DNA of 64,000 nucleotides from Cristatella mucedo. Lineage: Eukaryota; Bryozoa; Phylactolaemata; Cristatellidae. Below are positions 15,121-64,000 of this stretch, one piece after another; the stretch's first letter is position 1, and every line of letters starts with the position of its first letter. The position numbers and the translations under genes are program-made. The notes under the pieces were generated by a model, which saw only the letters and a program-made list of their open reading frames with translations, was not told where the DNA came from and searched no databases. The stretch is taken from positions 3,202,001 to 3,266,000 of the forward strand of contig WPIO01000021.1 in NCBI GenBank assembly GCA_009760855.2, in the 5' to 3' direction.

Positions 15121-15450
15121 CCCACGGGGAGTTTTAACCTTTCGTGATTGCTTTTATCGCCTTCTGCCTCGTTATCTGTCTGTTATACGACAAGATGTCA
15201 CAACAAACAGGGAATCTCGTGGAACGCTTCGACGATTTCGCCGGTTGTGTCGTTCTTGCCTTGTTTTTCAAAGCAACGAAGTAGGTGTGTCCTAGACGGC
15301 ACTCGTGATCGGTCGCTTGTTCAGGCTTGACACAGTCTTGGCCCTGAAATAGAACCTTGCTCAGCTTCTGAGTCTTCGCTCAGTCTTCCATTAGTCTTAT
15401 TGTTCTCCGAGTCTTGGTGACTTTTGTACCAAAGACTGGAACAGCTATTG

Positions 15451-15491
15451 CTAATAGCTAATAGCTAGCACTCAGTTGCTATAGCTATTAG
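15451..15491 (+). repeat. inverted repeat of CTAATAGCTA
   Basis: CTAATAGCTA occurs twice overlapping (15451 and 15458) and its complement TAGCTATTAG lies at 15482-15491. Confidence 0.7.
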
Positions 15492-16200
15492 AAGCTGCAA
15501 TATTTGCCAAGAGTTACTGCTCAGGAACGCTGCAGACGCTGCTGCTCCGGCTGCCGCCATATTACTAAGGAAGGATCAATGAACCACTTTTTCAACGTGT
15601 CATTTAGTCTTCGTTTTTCCTTCCTGAGTCCAACATGTCAGCCTTTGAGTGGAGCGATGCGAGAGATGCTTAGAGTAGCAGCATGGGGTGCTGCTGAGTC
15701 GCTGCAGTGGGCACTAGGGATGCTCATATACAGCTTGACCTTGACACATAAATAAAGCATTCTGGAGCATTGCGGTCAGTACGATTACTATCAGTTGGAT
15801 AGAGGTTGCTGGGAGTGGGTGTGTATAGATGGTGGAGGATAGGTCGCTCAGCCAATTTCACCACCATGGTCATTTTCCCACAATACTAATGATACCTTTA
15901 GTAGGTTCCACTAATAAAATATATCTTGCTCTTGGCACTTCCACTTTGCATATTAGTAATAATGATAATAATAGTAAGGATAAATCTGATATGGTGACCT
16001 CGGAGAACTCAAATCTCCTGCTATGCACTTTACATTAGCTGCAAAAGAAGCACAATTGAATGGATAGTGGTAGCATGCTCGACAAATAACGAGAATAATA
16101 TGGTTAGGGGTGACATGTACAGGGTCAGCATGCAAGTGTGGTTAGTGTCAGCATGCATAGTGTCAGCGCGCATATGCACATATAGGACGAATCACAGGGA

Positions 16201-16346
16201 CCGAGCTGGTTTGGTCCAGCGGTTAAGGTGCTCGCCCCGACCAAAGTCTGGCTGAGGTCATGGGCTCAAGCCCCGAGGCATATGTGAAGCGCCTGAATAG
16301 AGATTAAGTTCTCTTGGGGCGCTATTTAAATGAATTATATTTTTTT
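16201..16346 (+). mobile_element. SINE-A copy nested in LINE 3' UTR
   Basis: The head GGTTTGGTCCAGCGGTTAAGG (A box) and GGTCATGGGCTCAAGCCCC (B box) are followed by GTGAAGCGCCTGAATAGAGA and TTCTCTTGGGGCGCT, the same hairpin as the LINE tail. It splits the LINE between GAATCACAGGGA and AAATGCTGTGATAAA, which are nearly adjacent in other copies. It is the best-preserved SINE-A. Confidence 0.8.
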
Positions 16347-17340
16347 AAATGCTGTGATAAATACATGCGTTTTTAGTTTCTTTTTAAATGGGGTCAAGTC
16401 AGGAGATAGCGTGACGCTCGTCGGAAGTGAGCTTTGGAAGAATATGAGCTATAGGACCTGTCTCCAAATGGTTTGAGAATTGTATGAGGTGAAGGTAAAC
16501 AATTAGACTTCGAAAAGGGGTTGTACGATACCTAGCCTGGTGGGTGAGCACATTTGATAGGCAGGCTGAAGCCAAAGAATGAAGGGACCTAGAAGTGAGT
16601 GGAAAAACCTTAAAGTCGATGCATTGCTTGACTGGTAGCCAGTGTACGGCAGTAGTAGCCGGTGGACGAGAAATGGTGTGATGTGGCAACAGCGACGTTC
16701 ACGACAGATAAGCCTAGTTGCAGAGTTCTGCACCAGCTGTAAGTGCCTGATTGCGCAGGCTGGTAGACCAGCAAGCAGTGAGTTACAGAGGTCAAGATGG
16801 GATGTCGTTGGACCAATTTAGATGTGGTATCCCTGTCTAAACAATCACGGACTTTAGCAATGCTATGTACCTGAAAGTAGGCAGACTTGACTGTGGAGCT
16901 GATGTGATCGTCTAATGAAAGGACACTTTGGAAAAGGAAACCTAAATTTCGTGTCGATACAACAGGAAAAGTACCGGCACAGCCAATTTACAGTGTTAGC
17001 CTTCCCAATTTCTGAATCACACTTGGTTTGCCCATAGATAGTAAGTTGGTATTATCATCATCAAATTTAGGAAAGTTTGCTATCAACCCTGTGGGGATGT
17101 CATTAATTTATGCAGTAAGGATGTTGAGAGAATTCAACGTGCTGGAGGGCTGGGAAGGGATCAAATCAAAATTACAACTGAGTTTCATCTGCATAGAAGC
17201 TGTTGCTTTCTTGAGTAGTGACCTGACTACAGCCTTTTTGAAAGGTGCTGGGTCATGACCTAGGGCTAATGACATATTTTTTATATTAGTTATGCATGGA
17301 AGCAGCAGATCTAAGCATCGTTGGAGGAGGATATGGGTAT

Positions 17341-17530
17341 TGGTGAGCCGTGATGGCACACTAGGTAAGGTGGTTGCTTTCGCGACCTCGATCCCGAGGT
17401 CGTGGGTTCGATTCCTGCGATTGGCGATCCTTTATCGCCACTGCAATCGGAGGTGATAGCCGTAAAGGCTCTTCTGTCGCTATACAAAAAGAGGCTGTTT
17501 AATCAGGTAGGATTTATATTTTTATATTTA
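17341..17530 (+). mobile_element. SINE-B copy nested in LINE
   Basis: Same head (GGTGAGCCGTGATGGCACAC), B box GGTTCGATTCC and tail (GAGGCTGTTTAATCAGGTAG). The LINE resumes at ATAGGGTCTAGAGGAC, which is continuous in the copy at 7006, so this SINE inserted after the LINE did. Confidence 0.85.
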
Positions 17531-19135
17531 ATAGGGTCTAGAGGACAAGCTGTCTTCTTTGATTGGGATATACACCTCAATCAGAGGTCACCAGTGACTT
17601 CCTTAAATGTAGGCATTGAGGTGCAGAATGAAATTGAGTGGCAGGATTCCAGGGGGCACTGCCATCTTTGGGATAAACTTCCTGATCTTGTCTATCTTTT
17701 TGACAAAGAAGCTAGAGAAGCGGTCAGCTGGATCATAACAAGCATCACTAGGCAAGGTGCTAACGTGGAAGCGGTTGAGGAGATGGTTGATCGTCAAAAT
17801 TTTCAATTGTTCATCTGTGATTCAACAATTTTTTTCTTATAAAAGCTAGACTTGACCTTTGCTAGGATCGATTGGTACGGTCTACAGTAGTCCTCGTAGG
17901 CTTGTTGATGGACACTGAGTCCTGGTCTCTTGAATGCATCTTGAAGCTTGTGCTTAGTAGACCTAGGTAGTTTAATGTCAGCAGTTAACCCAAGGCTGTC
18001 TGGGCTAGAGTGCACAATGCGCTTAGTTAAAGGTTTAAACTCGTTGAGCATGCCAGCAAATGTCGTTTTGTAGCAATCTACCAATGATGACTGGTCTGAA
18101 AGGGGCTTGAGCTGTAGAGGCGAAGCAGATATTCTTGCACGGACAGCATAGATGTCAAGGGTCTCGAGGCTTCTGGATTCACAGGTGATTTTAGATGAGG
18201 AATAGGAGGGTACACACTGTAGTCTGGATGAGATCTGCATGAGGTCAGATAAGCAGGATTTGGTAATAATTGGTGATGACAAAGTGCAGTTTTTCGAGAA
18301 AATGTGGTCGAGCACGTGACCCTTGATGCGAGTAGGGCCATTCACATAAGCGACAAGAGGCAATGAGTCAGTCAGTGCAACGAAATTCAGTGCTGAAGGT
18401 GTCAGATAAGTTATAAAAATGAACGCTGAAATCCCCCATGGTAAGGAAAGATCGATTTCTTGCAAGCATAATCGAAATGAGGTCAGATAAATCTGAGATA
18501 ACGGAGGACTTGGTACCTGGTGAGTGACAGACTAATGCTACCATCGGTAGCTTGCTGTCGGGTGAAATCAAGACGATAGATTCGAAAGAGTGCTTCTGCG
18601 ATTCGAGGGTACTGCAAACGGCTTGAAATAGAAATCCGAGGGTGTGATATTAGCGACTCCAGCTCCAGTTCATTGATCTATAGACGTGAAAGACGGAGAA
18701 GTCAGTCAGGGTTACGTGCTTAATGGCGGGCAATTTACCGACTTTAGCCAAGTTTCAGTCAAGGCGAGCAGACCGAGGCCTTTTCGGTAATAAGGTCACT
18801 TATTAATAGGGATTTATTGTACATTGAGCGATGATTCCAAAGACAAGCGTTAAGTTGGGTCGCCGGAGTTATAGGAGGCATGATGACCACTAAGCAAGAG
18901 AGACTCACTGTGATGCTTGAGGGAGAATTCGAAGAACCGCACCCAGAAGAACCGCACCCAGCTTTGACTCCAAGGCGCTCTTCTTTTGGTATTACATAAT
19001 TCACATATGCTAACCAATAGTAATAACATTGAGGAATGCATTTGAACTAAGATAACGAAGCGATAAAAGGTACGCAAGATCATAACTAAAAATTCCGGTC
19101 TACCTGCCGCCGCCGGCGTAGCAGACTCGGCAGCC

Positions 19136-21739
19136 CAAAGCGCTAAGCGGTTACATGTCCATAGGTGCGGAATTTCTTGTGCGCTACGGTCAAGCAACAA
19201 GCAGATAAGCTTTTAACAGGTTTTAGCTGTATTGGTTTTGCATGCGACCATCGCAAGAACTTTGGTTGTCGGTAGAAAATCCTCCAACGGACCAGAAACG
19301 CTAGCAGCTCTTGATGTCGGAAGGGAGGCATGTGCATTTGCTGGAAATAAAGCAAATCAACTTGCAATAGCATGAGCAGCTTCAGCACGCTTATGCACGT
19401 ACTCTACACGTAGAATTCACGTGAACGGAGCAAATGCTTGAGGAGCAGGTCAGCTTCGTCTTATACGTATGCGCTCAAGCCAAGGGATGTGTCACGATGT
19501 GTCAGTCGATGGCGATCTTTAGGTCTACCGAGCCGAGCAATTGAAGGTGCCGGCCTCAGAAGATTTGAGATTTATTAGAGATAAGTGTACATGCGTATGG
19601 AGCAGCTGGCGGCTAAAACTGCTTTACGTGTGGCTGAGGGTGGGTGGCTGATTTGCCTCAAACGAAGTTACAGCAGTTCAAGCCCCCCCCCCGTTGCCAA
19701 AGTACCCGCTTAGCCCCTCCCCTACCCCCCTCCCAGGAGGCCTGACAGTCAGGCTCTCGTGGCTCTTCGTGCCCTTCGATTTGTAAACTCATCGAGTCCT
19801 TCGTGCTTTATATAGTCATACAGCGAGGGTACAGCAATTCACTAATTTGCATGCATAGTCGGCTTGAAAAGGAAAAATTGAAAGGCTAGAACTTCACTGG
19901 ACTCCGAAGCTAGCTGTTCAAATTGGCTGTTCAATGGTTGACTATTGAATTCCACCAGACTGAGCTCCCTGCACTACGACCTCTATCGCTGTCACCTGAG
20001 TACTTCGGGGGCTTCCGCTTGAACCGTAATCGTTGTATTGGAAAGCTGTCAGCTTTGCGTAAAGTTAGTATTACATTTGCGGTGCTGTGCTTTGTGTTTA
20101 ACAGTTTCGCTAAACTGCCACGACTTTATAAGAGACTTAAAATTCGCAGCCAGTGCGTATTGTGGATGAATACCAACCAATATCCTAAAAGGAAAGGAGA
20201 TAAAAAGGAAAAGGCGTTCTCGCCAGCAACAGCGGCAACGTGCCGGAGAGACTAAGGACGAAGCTGCGCGGTGAATTCGCAAGTGAAATTTCTTCCGTCT
20301 CACTTGACGGGCTAAAACCAAGTATTTCCAGAGTTTCGGGGGTGACAAATTTGATTCTAGAAAGGTCTAGAGAGGCCAGCTGAGTAGCGCGCTTCGGCGA
20401 GAAACCTCTGACCCTTCAAGTTGGGAATGAAAACTTTTCGCCAGTAAGGTGCCGAGTAGAGCGCCTTCTGGCTGAAACTCGATGCTCTCCAAAATAATGA
20501 GCGATTACGTTTTATGGAGGGGGCTAAAGAGCCTTCCTGGACGGCACTCTTACAGCGTGCAGCTATAAACTGTTTCACCAGAGAGAGGCTACCGATACTT
20601 TAAAATGGCGTTAAGCTTACGGGGTTACACAGCTTTAGGATCTAAAGCCGGTCTCTGCTCAGAGATCGTTTAAAAGTTTAAAAAGGCGCTGGGTCACTGC
20701 CTTTCGTTGTGGAAATTTCGATTGTCAAAAATAGGGTATGAACATATTTCTAGAGGGACCGAAGAGACTTCTCCGCGCTTCTTCGGAGAGCAAAATTGGA
20801 GTCGGCTTACGGAATAGGCTTGAATTCCTCAGGAACAGTGACTACTGCGCTTGTACCAACCCACGAAAGCCCGTAAACTCCTCTTGATGAGCCGTCGTGA
20901 TTCCGGGGAAGGCCCACCGGGTTAAGAAATTAGTATACAAAATATTTTTGAATGCAAAACATTCTTACACACCTCTAGAGCAGAGCAGCTCTAGAGGCGT
21001 GAAAGTGCGGCAAATTTAACGTTTCTCTAGAGCTTCTAGAAAGGTTGCTTGAGCGGTGTGCACTTTCAGTGTCAGCTTGCTATTACAAGGTGAAGTCACT
21101 TTTTTTTGAAGTAATCGCATTTTAGACTTTCTAAATTGACATTTCTCTTCAGACAGGTAAAAGGCCTGTCGAACGATGCTCACTCAGGACGCCATGTCTT
21201 GCGCGCTGCCATAGCTCTCCAAATAAGGCGGAGAATTTCATTTTAGTTTTTTGAAAGTGACTTCGGGAGGCGCAAATTGGACATGGTGCTAATGGCTTAT
21301 AAAGTACTTAAAAGAGTAAAAAATAATAGGCAAGTGAATGGTTAAAAGAACAATACCAGCCAGAATAACAAGTTTTTACGGGCTAAGAGCGTTGCCGAAC
21401 AGAATTTGAACGCATGGCCTTGACCATTTGCCACACCTCTCACTCACTATCGAGGTTTAGTCCCCTACCAAGATCCTGGCAACGCCCTTGGTTAGGGACG
21501 CAGCTAAACGACCGCAGTCGGAGGAGCGCGTGGTGGGACGATAAGCTTGAGGAGAAAGTATTTTACATCGGTAAGCCGAATCAGGAAAACGAAGAGACCT
21601 ACAAATCCTCAGAGTGAACGACAGGTGATTGAAGTAAACTCACTGCTCGATGGGGAGCCGGAGGTGAAAGTCGGAGAGGCGGTGTTCTGTCGCAGTCGCT
21701 TTGTTCACAGCAGACAGCCTAGCTACCGAGGCGTGGCGT
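19136..21739. other. no gene recognised
   Basis: Between the LINE and the CpG-rich region. Contains a C run (about 19685), several TCTAGA-rich short palindromes, and otherwise nothing assignable. Distal regulatory DNA of Bicc1 is possible but not shown. Confidence 0.5.
20972..20997 (+). repeat. perfect inverted repeat
   Basis: Arms CCTCTAGAGC and GCTCTAGAGG with a 6-base loop. Further TCTAGA-containing sites occur at 20357 and 21025. Confidence 0.8.
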
Positions 21740-22348
21740 ATCTCATTGAGTCCAGCTAAGGGGAGCGCAGCTTCCAGTCCTCCTATCAGCACGTCCATAC
21801 CCGCGCCCCGAGCGTGGCTCCAGTGGATAGGCAATAGGCGCGTTCGCTCAGCGGTCTCGAGCCGGCCGGCGCGGAGCCGGAGAAGCGAGCACTCCTCCAC
21901 GAGGCGCGCGGGCACCGGCATTTACTAAAACCGCTCACTCAAATGTACCGGTGTTTCGAGGCGATGATTGAGACTAGGGTTGGCTAATGAATCCTTCGGC
22001 GGTCCGATAAGAGGCTCTAAGCAGCGAATTACCGCCGTACGCGCGGGGCCGAGCCCCGCCTTCCCTCGGCTTAAGTCGCGAGTGATCGACATTAGCAAAT
22101 AAAACCGGAAGGACGTTAAGCCGCCTCACAAGAAAGAACTCCGGCGAGATGCATTCCATTCATCTAGGCGACGCGCAACAGCTAATCAGTCGCACCTCTC
22201 CGACTGGGAGACGATTGGAGAGCAGCCCAGGAGGCAGCACGCGCACCAACAGGAAGTACGCCATTGTGAGGGTCACGCGGGGGTCGGCGGGTTAGGTCAC
22301 GCTGAGGCTTATAGGCCGCGTACTGGAGCATTATGCAGCAGTAGTAAG
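21740..22348 (+). promoter_or_regulatory. GC- and CpG-rich region upstream of Bicc1 exon 1
   Basis: Sequence becomes rich in G, C and CpG from about 21.75 kb (for example the stretch around 21790-21920) and stays so through exon 1 to about 23.2 kb, unlike the AT-richer DNA before 21.4 kb. No TATA box at a convincing distance is seen. Likely the promoter and 5' UTR of Bicc1, by position only. Confidence 0.4.
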
Positions 22349-62497
<40,149 letters not shown>

Positions 62498-64000
62498 GTA
62501 AGCGACTCGCCTGCTGCAGCTGGTTGCTCGCTTGCCAGTCGCTTGCGAGTTCAGTTTTTCGTGCATCCCACCCGCCATTCCCCAGTTTGTGCTGAGCAAT
62601 CCGGGCCGCCGGCCGTGGAGGCCTCCGTGGAGCTGCTCGGCCTCTCGATGTCTCGTGCTGCACCGTGTCCCCTTGAAATCCGGCCGTCATTGGTTTCGTC
62701 TTGTTTTGGTGAGGCAGTGGCACGATTACCTCAAAGAGTTAAGTGTACGAACGAGACTGGTGAGTTGTACGACCCGAACGATGGCAAGTGTGAGCATTGA
62801 CAAGCGTGCATGCGCAGCTTGCGAACCATCCGAAAGCCTCCGAAGCGTGAGCGGAAAGTGATAAGCCGGGTCGGCAGTTAAACCAGTTCGGCGACTCGAC
62901 TCGTGACCTGCCATGCCGGCATTCACACCGACGCCATTTGGAATGTGTGCCCGCCATTTGGAATGTGTGCCCGCCATTTGGAATGTGTGCCCGCCGGGCA
63001 AGGTGCGAGTGCTGCAAAAGCATTGCTGACGGAAGCGGTGCCACTATTAGCCCCTTGCCAAGTAGCTCGCGAACGGCCAATGTAAAGCAGACTCTCGCTG
63101 TACTCTATCGCGATAGAACTCGCCGAGCCGCTATCGAGCTATCGGCGGCCTGTCCGAGCGGGTCTACCACGACTCCGATGCTGCTGCTCGTCACGTGCTA
63201 GATGTCACTGCAGCTCGGTCGATTTTGCTTTTCTTCTACTTTGCTTTGAAGCTTTGAAGACCGAACTGTTTTTTAGGCATCCCGTGTGCTCCAGCGTGTA
63301 CTCACACGCTGCTGTCTAGCGCCGCGTGCTTCCCCCCCCCCCCCCCCCCGCCACGAGAGCTTGCCGGCTCGGCCTGGCGCGCTGAGGTCACGATTCTGTG
63401 TCGTCGCTGCACCGAAGGGAAAAACTGTCGCTGCTCACAAATGTGCTCGCCATCGGTATCGTTGGCATCAATCCAAACCCGAGCTTGCGCTCGCGCTCTT
63501 TTTGGTCAGAATTCCGGATTCTCGTGCGCTCGCTTTGCACTCTCGTCTTCATTTTAGTCCAGAGACAGTGCAGCTAACTCGACCGACTAGGTACCGCATT
63601 AGATGCGTAGCCTCTCGTGTTCGCACGCTCTGTTGCAGTGGTTGCCTAGCGCTGCGGCGTCGTGCTGCTGCTGCTGCTGCTGCCGCCGGCCCGTCAGGGA
63701 TAGCCCAGTTCCTCCCCCCCCCCTCCGGCGGCCCCTCAGAGCCCCGGCAGGCAGCTGGCGCAGTTGCTTTGCTGCTCGTTGTCGGTTGCTATCTTTTTTC
63801 ACTTCTCCGTTCGACCGCTGCGATCGACAGGAGTGTGTCACTTGTTTCGGTGGCTTTGCTATGGCCCTCACACTGTAGTACTTTGCAGAGCATTTCGTTA
63901 TGTTGGCTCACTGTGGCTGACCATGCTCATCACTGCTAAGTGTACCGTTCGCGGCGGCTGCGGCTGGTTGGTTGGTTTTGGCTTGCTTACTCCAACGTGT
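62498..64000 (+). other. probable Bicc1 intron 20
   Basis: It follows the donor GTAAGC of exon 20. It contains the 3 x 20 bp repeat, a run of C at about 63335 and a CTG run at about 63660. I could not find an exon that continues the post-SAM sequence, so the last exon is likely outside the window or too diverged to recognise. Confidence 0.6.
62932..62991 (+). repeat. 20-bp tandem repeat, three exact units
   Basis: CGCCATTTGGAATGTGTGCC occurs three times head to tail with no mismatches, followed by the start of a fourth (CGCC). It lies downstream of the last recognised Bicc1 exon. Confidence 0.97.

Larger units (their letters stand above)
15955..19135 (-). mobile_element. CR1/L2-like non-LTR retrotransposon copy, decayed, with two nested SINEs
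   Basis: Read on the minus strand: a 5' part shared with the 6.9-8.7 kb copy; an apurinic-type endonuclease (GDFSVHFYN near 18430, KGHVLDHIFS, SCLSDLMQIS); a linker; the start of RT; a deleted RT core leaving only traces of the YADD region near 17180; then the RT thumb and 3' UTR; ending at a TTA/ATT-rich tail at about 15955. Key residues are lost (GDFN to GDFS, SDH to SDL) and frames are broken, so it is dead. A SINE-B (17341-17530) and a SINE-A (16201-16346) interrupt it. Confidence 0.85.

Noticed and set aside
62576..62800. Candidate terminal exon of Bicc1 starting after CCCCAG at about 62575
   Set aside because: It fits the phase and ends in a stop, but the encoded sequence does not resemble the post-SAM tail, and such frames are common in GC-rich DNA. 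Kept only as an open possibility.

Overview
This is a stretch of animal nuclear DNA. It has spliced GT-AG genes, dense LINE and SINE fragments, long CT/GA, TA and CA/GT microsatellites, and no sign of bacterial gene density. The clearest content is one multi-exon gene on the + strand, an orthologue of Bicaudal-C (Bicc1), an RNA-binding protein with KH and KH-like domains followed by a C-terminal SAM domain. I traced 20 coding exons from 22349 to 62497. Every junction keeps the reading frame and uses GT/AG, and together they encode 959 codons plus one base. Vertebrate Bicc1 is about 970 residues (from memory), so only a short tail after the SAM domain is missing. The species cannot be fixed from sequence alone. 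The protein resembles deuterostome/lophotrochozoan-type Bicc1, and the LINE/SINE set resembles those of marine invertebrates (inference).

Layout. Positions 1-22.3 kb hold no gene I can recognise. This part is built from minus-strand fragments of one non-LTR retrotransposon family (CR1/L2-like, with an endonuclease and an RT with a YADD motif), SINEs nested in them, a long CT tract, a CA/TA tract and unassigned sequence. At about 21.7-23.2 kb the base composition becomes GC- and CpG-rich around the first coding exon, as expected for a promoter region. From 22.3 to 62.5 kb lies Bicc1. Its 5' introns are large (up to 7.9 kb) and full of repeats. Exons 8-17 are compact. The two SAM exons sit after a 3.4 kb intron that contains a decayed Tc1-like transposon and a 370 bp CT-rich tract. 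Positions 62.5-64 kb probably lie in the next intron and hold a 3 x 20 bp tandem repeat.

Repeats. Two tRNA-derived SINE families are visible. SINE-A carries a tRNA-like head joined to the hairpin tail of the local LINE. SINE-B has a near-perfect B box and a different tail (about 190 bp, at least eight copies). Both families have inserted into the same LINE copy (15955-19135). A third, unassigned short-period repeat occurs at 14.1 kb and 43.7 kb in opposite orientations.

Most interesting points. There is a possible alternative terminal exon after Bicc1 exon 14 (in-frame stop after four residues, then an AATAAA about 170 bases later) that would give a KH-only protein without SAM. A near copy of that short exon lies 760 bp further on. 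The third KH domain has lost its GXXG loop. Long CT tracts lie just upstream of several Bicc1 acceptor sites, including the SAM exon.
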